From: Trueperaceae bacterium | GTDB lineage: Bacteria > Deinococcota > Deinococci > Deinococcales > Trueperaceae | Direction: 5' to 3' | NCBI GenBank assembly: GCA_007128755.1 | Contig: SKWV01000305.1 | Location: 1 to 9,796 of the forward strand | DNA length: 9,796 nt | Shown: positions 1 through 5,405 of the stretch, piece after piece | How positions within the stretch are numbered: the first letter of the stretch is position 1 | How the letters are laid out: every line of letters starts with the position of its first letter | Position numbers and translations under genes: made by a program | Notes under the pieces: model-generated | The model's database searches: none | Seen by the model: the letters and a program-made list of their open reading frames with translations, nothing else | What the model was told of the DNA's origin: nothing

Positions 1-354
1 ATCGGCCAGCACCAGGCGATCGCCTTCAAGCTCGCCGAGATGGCGACCGACCTCGACGCGGCGCGCCTGCTCACGCTGCGCGCGGCGGCCCTCAAGGACG
101 CCGGCCGCGACTTCGTGTCGGCGGCGGCGCGCGCGAAGCTCTTCGCCTCGACGCGGGCGGTCGTCGCCTGCGACCACGCGATCCAGGTGCTCGGCGGCTA
201 CGGCTACATCGAGGAGTACGAGGTCGGTCGGCTGTGGCGCGACGCGCGCCTCACGCGCATCGGCGAGGGGACCGACGAGATCCAGCACCTGATCATCGCG
301 CGGGCGCTGCTGCGTCACTACGAGGCGGGAGGCCGCGCCGCCGACCTCCCGTGA
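1..354 (+). CDS. Acyl-CoA dehydrogenase, C-terminal part (5' end outside window)
   Basis: This is the last 117 residues of an FAD-dependent acyl-CoA dehydrogenase, which oxidises acyl-CoA thioesters to trans-2-enoyl-CoA in fatty-acid or branched-chain amino-acid catabolism and passes electrons to ETF. The reading frame is open from base 1, so the start and the N-terminal and beta domains lie to the left. What is visible is the C-terminal four-helix domain: the GQHQAIAFKLAEMATD helix (residues 2-17), then IQVLGGYGY (61-69), then RIGEGTDEIQ (86-95). The Glu of GEGT (residue 89 here) aligns with the catalytic base of MCAD-type enzymes (Glu376 in MCAD), so this copy looks active. The chain stops soon after the last helix, as usual. 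Substrate length cannot be told from this fragment; short-chain or isovaleryl-type enzymes are possible. It converges on the TauE-like gene with about 30 bp between stops. Confidence 0.93.
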   Translation: MGQHQAIAFKLAEMATDLDAARLLTLRAAALKDAGRDFVSAAARAKLFASTRAVVACDHAIQVLGGYGYIEEYEVGRLWRDARLTRIGEGTDEIQHLIIARALLRHYEAGGRAADLP

Positions 355-376
355 GCGGCGCGGCACGGCCCGCCGC
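355..376. terminator. Possible bidirectional hairpin between convergent genes
   Basis: GCGGCG (355-360) pairs with CGCCGC (371-376), and the 10-nt interior can add a GGC/GCC pair, giving about 9 bp with one bulge. It begins directly after the acyl-CoA dehydrogenase stop and lies 8 bp before the TauE-like stop on the other strand. There is no T-run on either side, and in DNA this GC-rich such a hairpin can arise by chance. Confidence 0.3.
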
Positions 377-384
377 CGCCAACG

Positions 385-1113
385 TCAGAGGCCCGGGAAC
401 GCCAGGAAGCGCACGCCCACCAGGCCCAGGAACACGGCGATCACGAGCCGGAACGCTCCCTGCGGGATCCGATCGACCACCCGCTTGGCGAGGTACGCCC
501 CGAGCAGCGACACCGGCACGAACACGAGCATGCCGTACGCCATGACGCCCTCGAGCCTGACGTCCTGCGCGAGGTAGGTGCCGATCCGTACCGAGTCGAT
601 GGCGAAGGCGATGGCGCCCGAGGCGAAGATGTAGCTCGCCTTGGGCAGGTCGAACGCCGACAGGAAGGTGCCGCGGATCGCGCCGCCCACACCGAAGATG
701 CCCGCGAAGAAACCCGAGAGCGCCCCGCCGACGGACGCCACGAGCGTCGTGCGCGGCACGCGCCAGTCCTCGTGCTTCCAGACGTAGAGGACGTACAGGA
801 GCAGGAAGCCGCCCAGGAGGCGCTCCAAGAAGGCGGCGTCGAGGCCGACGGAGAGGCTCGCGCCAGCGAAGCTGAGCACCACGCCCGGGACGCCGAACCA
901 CAGGACCAGCCGCCACAGCGCGCCTTCGCGGAAGAGGAGCATCTTCCAGACGTCGCCGAAGAGGTGGATGATCGCGACGAACAGCAGCGTGAGCGGCAGC
1001 GGGAAGAAGAGCGTCAGGACCGGCACCATGATGGTCGAGGTCCCGAACCCCGAGAGCGTGCCGACGGCCGAGGCGACGAGCGTGAGCAGCGCCAAGAGCA
1101 GGAGCTCGGTCAT
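385..1113 (-). CDS. TauE/SafE-family membrane transporter
   Basis: A 242-residue polytopic inner-membrane protein of the TauE/SafE (formerly DUF81) family. Members export or move sulfite, sulfoacetate or other small organic anions, but substrates are known for only a few. The protein shows the two-fold internal repeat of the family: GTLSGFGTSTIMVPVL near residues 18-33 and GALSGFFAGIFGVGG near 130-144. About seven to eight hydrophobic segments are spread over the whole length, and the size is normal. I chose the ATG at 1113 because it overlaps the dus stop in an ATGA (1110-1113), implying translational coupling. A longer frame from 1176 adds 21 Arg-rich residues that only read through the dus coding end. 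It is the last gene of an apparent ispH-dus-tauE transcript. The substrate is unknown, and the neighbours (isoprenoid and tRNA modification genes) give no hint of one. Confidence 0.9.
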   Translation of the reverse strand: MTELLLLALLTLVASAVGTLSGFGTSTIMVPVLTLFFPLPLTLLFVAIIHLFGDVWKMLLFREGALWRLVLWFGVPGVVLSFAGASLSVGLDAAFLERLLGGFLLLYVLYVWKHEDWRVPRTTLVASVGGALSGFFAGIFGVGGAIRGTFLSAFDLPKASYIFASGAIAFAIDSVRIGTYLAQDVRLEGVMAYGMLVFVPVSLLGAYLAKRVVDRIPQGAFRLVIAVFLGLVGVRFLAFPGL

Positions 1114-2177
1114 GCCGAAACGTGTGCGGGCTCCTCGCGCGGCGGGCACGAGCCCCGCCCGGCCACCTCGGCGCACACGTCCGCCGGGACCGCCGCGAGC
1201 GCGCGCTCGAGCACCTCGGGGCCGGCGCCCGGCGCGTGAGCCTGCTCGCTGATCACCCGTCGGAAGGCCTTCGCCCCGGGCCGGCCGACGAACAGCCCGA
1301 GCAGGTGCCGCGTCATCGACTTCAGCGGCACGCCGGCCTCACGCTGGGCCTCGACGTACGGGAGGTAGCCGCGGAGCGCTCCCTCGCGGGTGCGCTGCGG
1401 TCCCGGCACGCCGAAGATCTGCTCGTCGGCCTCGGCCAGCAGCCACGGGTTCTCGTACGCCGCGCGCCCGATCATCACGCCGTCGAGCCGAGCCCCCCAG
1501 GCGGCGGCGCTCGCCAGGTCGACGACGCCGCCGTTGAGCTCGACCCGGAGCCACGGCCGCTCCTCCTTCAGTCGCAGCACGCGCTCCGGCTCGAGCGGCG
1601 GCACCGTGCGGTTCTGCTTCGGCGACAACCCCGAGAGCCAGGCCTTGCGCGCGTGCACGATCACCCCGTCGACCCCGGCAGCCACCAGCGCGTCGACGAA
1701 CGCGGCGAGGTGCTCGTCGTCGTCCTGCTCGTCGACGCCGAGCCGGTGCTTCACGGTCACCGGCAGCGTGGTGGCGGCGCGCATGGCCGCGACGCCTTCG
1801 GCCACGACGGCGGGCGTCCGCATCAGGCACGCGCCGAAGCGCCCGCGCTGCACCCGGTCCGAGGGGCAGCCGACGTTCAGGTTCACCTCGTCGTACCCGC
1901 GCGCCTCGGCGATCACCGCGCACGCGGCGAGCTCGTCGGGGTCGTCGCCGCCGAGCTGCAGCGCGAGCGGCCGCTCGAGCGGGTCGAAGCCCAGGAGGCG
2001 GTCGCGATCGCCGTGACGGATCGCGGCGGTGGTGATCATCTCGCTGTAGAGCCACGTCTCGCGCGTCAGCTCGCGCAGGAAGCGACGGAAGTGGCGGTCG
2101 GTCCAGTCCATCATCGGGGCGACCGACAGCGCCCGCGCGCCTCCCCGCGGCGCCCACGGCGTGGGCGCGGCCTTCAC
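1110..2177 (-). CDS. dusA: tRNA-dihydrouridine synthase, DusA type
   Basis: An FMN- and NADPH-dependent enzyme that reduces uridines in the tRNA D-loop (U20/U20a for DusA). The family features are clear: N-terminal LSVAPMMDWTDRHFR (FMN site), NLNVGCPSDRVQ with the catalytic Cys that aligns with Cys93 of the Thermus thermophilus enzyme, VKHRLGVDE, and the DusA-type HARKAWLSGLSPKQNR stretch, followed by ELNGGV and GVMIGRAAYENPWLL of the TIM barrel. The C-terminal helical tRNA-binding domain is present. From the GTG at 2177 it is 355 residues, a usual length. The start is uncertain: a GTG at 2207 adds 10 residues, both lie in the 36-bp repeat, and neither has a good ribosome site. The GTG at 2177 is preferred because homologues begin close to LSVAPM. 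No promoter-like box is seen just upstream, so it is probably cotranscribed with ispH. Confidence 0.93.
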   Translation of the reverse strand: MKAAPTPWAPRGGARALSVAPMMDWTDRHFRRFLRELTRETWLYSEMITTAAIRHGDRDRLLGFDPLERPLALQLGGDDPDELAACAVIAEARGYDEVNLNVGCPSDRVQRGRFGACLMRTPAVVAEGVAAMRAATTLPVTVKHRLGVDEQDDDEHLAAFVDALVAAGVDGVIVHARKAWLSGLSPKQNRTVPPLEPERVLRLKEERPWLRVELNGGVVDLASAAAWGARLDGVMIGRAAYENPWLLAEADEQIFGVPGPQRTREGALRGYLPYVEAQREAGVPLKSMTRHLLGLFVGRPGAKAFRRVISEQAHAPGAGPEVLERALAAVPADVCAEVAGRGSCPPREEPAHVSA

Positions 2178-2282
2178 GGCGTGCGCCGCCCCGAGGTTGG
2201 GCGCCACCCCGACGGCGTGCCCCGCCCCGACGTCGGGTGCCGCCCCGACGGCGTGCCCCGCCCCGACGCTGGGCGCATGCTC
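2175..2282. repeat. 36-bp tandem repeat, three copies, between ispH and dus
   Basis: Three head-to-tail 36-bp units at 2175-2210, 2211-2246 and 2247-2282. Copies 2 and 3 are identical over their first 22 bases. Overall, copies 1 and 2 match at 30 of 36 positions and copies 2 and 3 at 29 of 36. A decayed partial unit beginning CACGGCGTG is visible at 2155. Copy 3 runs into the ispH stop codon (2281-2283), and copy 1 supplies both candidate dus start codons. Copy 2 contains the perfect palindrome CCCGACGTCGGG. Because 36 is divisible by 3, every frame repeats with a 12-residue period. On the mRNA-sense (minus) strand the units are rich in GGGG tracts. The cause is probably replication slippage; a role in the intercistronic mRNA is possible but not shown. 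Confidence 0.88.
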
Positions 2283-3288
2283 ACGGCGCCACCGCCTCGA
2301 CGCGCTTCGGCTTGCGGAACGTGATCTGCTCCCACTCGCCCTCCTCGACCACCTCGAGGGCGGGATGGCGATTCCGGAACCACGCCACGATCGCCTGCAC
2401 CAGGTCCTCGGGGGTCGAGGCCGCCGACGTCAGGCCGACGTGCCGCACGCCCTCGAACCAGGCGGGATCGAGATCGTCCGGGCCCTCGACGCGCAGCGCG
2501 CGGCCGGTGAGGTCCTCGGCGAGCTCGAGCAGGCGCATGCCGTTCGACGAGGTCGTCGAGGTCACGACGACGAAGGCGTCGACGGCGGGCGCGATGCGCT
2601 TCACCGCGTCCTGACGGTTCTTGGTGGCGTAGCACAGGTCGTCGCTCGGCGGCACCACGAGGAGCGGGAAGCGCTCGCGCAGCACGTCGACCGTCCGCAT
2701 CGTGTCGTCGACGGAGAGGGTCGTCTGCGTCAGGACCACGACCTTCGACGGGTCGGGCACCGTGACGGTGTGCGGGTCGGCGAGCTCGGGGTCGTGGCGG
2801 CGGTTGCCGACCACGGAGACCACCGTCGTCGCGTCGGGCGCCTCGCCCTTCGTGCCGAGCACCTCCTGGTGCCTCGTGGAGTCGCCGATCAGCAGGATGT
2901 GGTAGCCGGCGCGCGCGTAGCGCGTCGCCTCGTTGTGCACCTTGGTGACGAGCGGGCAGGTCGCGTCGATGGTGGCGAGGCCGCGGCGCCGCGCCTCCTC
3001 GCGCACCGCCGGGCTCACGCCGTGGGCGCTGAACACGACCGTGTCGGAGACGGCGCCGTCGTCGGCGCGCAGGGCGTCGAAGTCGGCGAGGCGCTCGACG
3101 AAGCGCACGCCGTGCTCCTCCTCGAGGCGACCCACCACCGCGTCGTTGTGCACGATCGCGTGATACACGCCGAGGTCGCCCTCCCCCGCCGCGCGCTGGC
3201 GGGCGGCGGCCTCCTCGACGGCCTCGATGGCCATGACGACGCCCGCGCAGAAACCGCGCGGCTTGGCGAGGTGGATCGTCTCGATCAT
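2281..3288 (-). CDS. ispH: 4-hydroxy-3-methylbut-2-enyl diphosphate reductase
   Basis: The last enzyme of the non-mevalonate (MEP) pathway. It reduces HMBPP to IPP and DMAPP with a [4Fe-4S] cluster in the cytoplasm. The three cluster cysteines are Cys14 (KPRGFCAGV), Cys111 (IDATCPLV) and Cys219 (DDLCYATKNRQ). Substrate-binding residues also remain: VYHAIVHN, FSAHGVS, RHQEVLGT and the SSN of TSTTSSNG. Length is 335 residues, typical of the longer form. I take the ATG at 3288 (MIETIHLAKP) as the start rather than the in-frame ATG at 3297. A -10-like TAGCAT (3301-3296 on the minus strand) ends 7 nt before 3288 and overlaps the 3297 ATG, so an mRNA made from it would be leaderless and begin at about 3288. 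It heads the minus-strand run towards dus and tauE and is divergent from the tRNA gene. Confidence 0.96.
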   Translation of the reverse strand: MIETIHLAKPRGFCAGVVMAIEAVEEAAARQRAAGEGDLGVYHAIVHNDAVVGRLEEEHGVRFVERLADFDALRADDGAVSDTVVFSAHGVSPAVREEARRRGLATIDATCPLVTKVHNEATRYARAGYHILLIGDSTRHQEVLGTKGEAPDATTVVSVVGNRRHDPELADPHTVTVPDPSKVVVLTQTTLSVDDTMRTVDVLRERFPLLVVPPSDDLCYATKNRQDAVKRIAPAVDAFVVVTSTTSSNGMRLLELAEDLTGRALRVEGPDDLDPAWFEGVRHVGLTSAASTPEDLVQAIVAWFRNRHPALEVVEEGEWEQITFRKPKRVEAVAP

Positions 3289-3295
3289 GACGGTC

Positions 3296-3304
3296 ATGCT
3301 AGCA
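3296..3304 (-). promoter_or_regulatory. ispH promoter, extended -10, leaderless type
   Basis: On the minus strand TGCTAGCAT combines a TGn extension with TAGCAT (TANNNT). It ends 7 nt before the ATG at 3288. No -35 match is seen at the normal distance, which fits an extended -10 promoter. Transcription is predicted to begin at or next to the start codon. Confidence 0.55.
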
Positions 3305-3385
3305 GCGCCCCGCGCGGCGCACCGTCGGACGCGACCCGTTCGCCGGGCGTGCCCGGCGACCGCGCGCGGCGCGCGTACCCTCCGG

Positions 3386-3416
3386 TTGACACGGCTGCGA
3401 CGCCGCGTGGTACCCT
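3386..3416 (+). promoter_or_regulatory. Promoter of tRNA-Ile
   Basis: A perfect TTGACA -35 (3386-3391) is followed 19 bp later by TACCCT (3411-3416), with a TGG just before it (3408-3410) that makes an extended -10. Predicted initiation near 3423 leaves about a dozen bases of 5' leader before the tRNA. This is the best -35/-10 pair in the window, as expected for a stable-RNA gene. Confidence 0.75.
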
Positions 3417-3434
3417 TTTCGTCGCTCGTGACAC

Positions 3435-3511
3435 GGGCGATTAGCTCAGTCGGTTAGAGCGCGTCGCTGATAACGACGAGGTCGGTGGTTCGAATCCACC
3501 ATCGCCCACCA
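3435..3511 (+). tRNA. tRNA-Ile (anticodon GAU)
   Basis: A complete 77-nt cloverleaf. The acceptor stem is GGGCGAT (3435-3441) with ATCGCCC (3501-3507), followed by discriminator A and an encoded CCA (3509-3511). The D stem is GCTC/GAGC (3444-3447 and 3457-3460). The anticodon stem is CGTCG/CGACG with loop CTGATAA (3467-3473) and anticodon GAT (3469-3471). The T arm is GGTGG-TTCGAAT-CCACC (3484-3500). GAU reads AUC and AUU isoleucine codons, AUC being the dominant Ile codon in the genes here. It is a single gene with its own promoter and is not next to rRNA genes. Confidence 0.98.
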
Positions 3512-3513
3512 CG

Positions 3514-3553
3514 ACGCAGCAGGCCCCCCGGTTCGCCGGGGGGCCTGCTGCGT
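3514..3553. terminator. Long perfect GC hairpin between tRNA-Ile and the convergent amidohydrolase gene
   Basis: An 18-bp perfect stem (3514-3531 with 3536-3553) closes a TTCG tetraloop (3532-3535). It starts 2 nt after the tRNA CCA end and finishes 20 bp before the amidohydrolase stop codon on the other strand, so it is placed to end both transcripts. Neither side has a T-run. It may therefore stop polymerase by stem strength alone, or may act as a processing or 3'-end stabilising structure. Confidence 0.8.
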
Positions 3554-3573
3554 GTCGGTCCCGCGCGAACCCC

Positions 3574-5211
3574 TCAGCCGGCGCCGGGTCCGCGCACGAA
3601 GCGCCCGGGGGTGGCCCCGGTGTGCACGCCGCGCTGCAGCACGCGCTCGCCGTTCACCCACACCTCGCTCACGCCGTGGGAGAGCTGGTGCGGGTCCTCG
3701 AAGGTCGCGAGGTCCGTGATCGTCGCCGGGTCGAACACCACGAGGTCGGCGTAGGCGCCCTCGCGCACGACGCCACGACCTTGCAGGCCGAGGCGCTGGG
3801 CCACCGCGGAGGTCATCTTGCGGATCGCCTCCTCGAGCGTCAGCAGCCGCCGTTCGCGCACGAAGGAGCGGAGCACGCGCGGGTAGGTGCCGTAGGCGCG
3901 CGGGTGGTAGGGGCCGAGCGGCTTCGCCCACGCCGGGTCGAAGCCGCCGGCGTCGGTCGAGAACGTCACCCACGGCTGCTGCGCCTGCAGGGCGAGGTTG
4001 CGCTCGTCCATGGAGAAGTAGATGGTGCTGATGCGCTGCCCCTCGGCCGCCAGCAGGTCGAGGACGGTCTCGATCCAGTCCTGGGAGCGCATCGCGGCGA
4101 TCTCGGAGAGGCGCTTGCCGACGTAGCCCTGGTGCTCCGGCTTGCGGAAGCCGACCGGCATCACGCCCTGCGCCCCGCCCTCGGTCTCGAGGCCCATGCC
4201 GTCGTGCGGCTCGCGCCCCTCGAGCTGCGCGCGCACGCGCGCACGCGCCCCGCTCTCGCGCAGGCGCTCGTAGAGCCGCCCGCCCTCGGCGGTCCAGGTG
4301 GGGAGGATGGCGGAGAGGCCGGTGCCCGAGGCCGCGTACGGGTACATGTCGGCCGTGACGTCCAGGCCGCCCGCGCGCTCGCGCGTGATGCGCTCGATCA
4401 CGGAGTGCATCCGCCACCAGTGGTCGGGGTGCGCCGCCTTCAGGTGGTAGATCTCGACGGGCGTGCCGGCCTCCCGCCCGATCGTGAGGGCCTCCTCGAG
4501 CGCCTCGAAGATGCCGGCGGACTCCGAGCGCAGGTGGGTGATGTACACGCCGCCGTAGCGCGCGATCTCGCGGCAGACGTGAATCAACTCCGCGGTGCCG
4601 GCGTAGGCGTCGGGCGGGTAGACGAGGGCGTAGGAGACGCCGAAGGCGCCGTCCTCCATCGCCTCGGCCGCGACGCGGCGCATGAGGGCGAGCTCGGCGT
4701 CCTCGGCCGGACCCATGTCGAGCCCCATGGCGTACGAGCGGAGGGTGCCGCCGCCCAGGAACGAGCCGACGTTGGGCGAGACGCCCACCTCCTCCATCGT
4801 CCCCAACCAGTCACCGAAGCGCGTCCACGAGCGCATCCGCTCGGGCCAGACGGGGTCCACGTCGAGCGCGAACATGGTGCTCGAGAGCGGGTCGGAGACC
4901 CGGCCGCCGAACGGCGCCGGGGTCCACGCCTCGCCCATGACCTCGGTGGTGACGCCCTGCGTGATCTTGGAGAGGCAGCGCCCGTCGCGCATCAGCGAGA
5001 GGATGGCGTGGCTCTGGATGTCGATGAACCCCGGGCAGAGCACCTGCCCCGCGGCGTCGACCACGTCGCGGCAGGCGCTCGCGTCGATGCGGCCGGGCGG
5101 CGCCACCGCGGCGATGCGGTCGCCCCGGGTGGCCACGTCGGCGAAGACGTAGGGGTTGCCGGTGCCGTCGACGACGCGGGCGGCGCGGATCAGGACGTCG
5201 TACGTGCTCAC
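3574..5211 (-). CDS. D-aminoacylase-like amidohydrolase (N-acyl-D-amino-acid deacylase family)
   Basis: A 545-residue cytoplasmic protein of the amidohydrolase superfamily, closest to N-acyl-D-amino-acid deacylases, which free D-amino acids from N-acyl forms. Family marks are: N-terminal beta sandwich with VVDGTGNPYVFADV (14-26), PGFIDIQSH (60-68), KITQGVTTEVMGE (82-94), YITHLRSES (223-231), VEIYHLKAAH (252-261), DMYPYAASGTG (288-298), FSTDAGG (417-423), HPRAYGTYPRVL (436-447) and the C-terminal LTLEEAIRKMTS and VVFDP segments. His226, His256 and Asp420 match the metal and catalytic positions of the Alcaligenes enzyme. However, the first His of HxH is Gln66, and the position of its zinc ligand Cys96 appears to be Ala95. 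It is probably a divergent subfamily with another substrate or metal arrangement. The GTG start at 5211 has GAGGAGG 5 nt upstream; a frame from 5292 would add 27 unlikely residues. Confidence 0.87.
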   Translation of the reverse strand: MSTYDVLIRAARVVDGTGNPYVFADVATRGDRIAAVAPPGRIDASACRDVVDAAGQVLCPGFIDIQSHAILSLMRDGRCLSKITQGVTTEVMGEAWTPAPFGGRVSDPLSSTMFALDVDPVWPERMRSWTRFGDWLGTMEEVGVSPNVGSFLGGGTLRSYAMGLDMGPAEDAELALMRRVAAEAMEDGAFGVSYALVYPPDAYAGTAELIHVCREIARYGGVYITHLRSESAGIFEALEEALTIGREAGTPVEIYHLKAAHPDHWWRMHSVIERITRERAGGLDVTADMYPYAASGTGLSAILPTWTAEGGRLYERLRESGARARVRAQLEGREPHDGMGLETEGGAQGVMPVGFRKPEHQGYVGKRLSEIAAMRSQDWIETVLDLLAAEGQRISTIYFSMDERNLALQAQQPWVTFSTDAGGFDPAWAKPLGPYHPRAYGTYPRVLRSFVRERRLLTLEEAIRKMTSAVAQRLGLQGRGVVREGAYADLVVFDPATITDLATFEDPHQLSHGVSEVWVNGERVLQRGVHTGATPGRFVRGPGAG

Positions 5212-5223
5212 GCGATCCTCCTC
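5212..5223 (-). promoter_or_regulatory. Strong Shine-Dalgarno deciding the amidohydrolase start
   Basis: On the minus strand GAGGAGG (5223-5217) lies 5 nt before GTG (5211-5209). It is the only strong ribosome-binding site I see in the window and selects 5211 over the upstream in-frame GTG at 5292. It contrasts with the leaderless-type starts of the neighbouring genes. Confidence 0.85.
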
Positions 5224-5270
5224 GGGCGCCCGGCCGGCGCGACGAAGGCGCACGGGCAGGGCTGGCGCCC

Positions 5271-5276
5271 AGGGTA
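5271..5276 (-). promoter_or_regulatory. Possible -10 box for the amidohydrolase gene
   Basis: TACCCT on the minus strand is the same hexamer as in the tRNA-Ile promoter. It would give a leader of roughly 50 nt carrying the Shine-Dalgarno site. No convincing -35 is present, so confidence is low. Confidence 0.35.
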
Positions 5277-5304
5277 CCGCCGCGACCGGCACGGCAGCGG
5301 CCCG

Positions 5305-5320
5305 CCCGGACCCCTCCGGG
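5305..5320. terminator. Small hairpin in the protease-amidohydrolase gap
   Basis: CCCGGA (5305-5310), loop CCCC, TCCGGG (5315-5320): a perfect 6-bp stem downstream of the protease stop on the minus strand. It has no T-run. It could be a weak terminator or chance in GC-rich DNA. Confidence 0.25.
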
Positions 5321-5338
5321 AGTCCGCAGGACGAGCCT

Positions 5339-5389
5339 GCGCTCGGATCGAACGTGCGCTCAGATCGAGCGTGCGCTCAGATCGGGTCG
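5339..5389. repeat. Three 17-bp direct repeats with internal dyad
   Basis: Units at 5339-5355, 5356-5372 and 5373-5389. The first 12 bases are identical in copies 2 and 3 and differ by one base in copy 1; copies 1 and 2 agree at 15 of 17 positions overall. The middle unit holds an inverted repeat, CGCTC-AGATC-GAGCG. The array lies just downstream of the protease stop and about 60-110 bp upstream of the possible amidohydrolase -10 (5271-5276), so it could be an operator array for that gene. A simple tandem duplication without function is equally possible. Confidence 0.8.
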
Positions 5390-5405
5390 GTCAGGACGTC
5401 ACGCC

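Noticed and set aside
2175..2282. CRISPR array
   Set aside because: The 36-bp units are directly adjacent with no spacers between them and no cas genes nearby; they are a plain tandem repeat.
2161..3444. 427-codon plus-strand open frame opposite ispH, beginning with 12-residue Ala/Pro/Thr repeats
   Set aside because: The repeated start is only the 36-bp tandem repeat read on the other strand, and the rest is antisense to ispH; no start signal and no recognisable domain.
3435..3511. tRNA-Ile 3' end as a phage or island attachment site
   Set aside because: No integrase, no repeat of the tRNA 3' end elsewhere in the window, and only housekeeping genes on both sides.
3446..4417. Minus-strand open frame ending in a peptide MVDSNHRPRRYQRR
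   Set aside because: The end is the antisense of tRNA-Ile, a well-known source of spurious predicted proteins; the rest is an Arg/Ala/Pro-rich off-frame reading of the amidohydrolase gene.
5339..5389. Replication origin iterons or DnaA boxes
   Set aside because: No DnaA-box consensus (TTATNCACA), no AT-rich unwinding region and no replication genes nearby.
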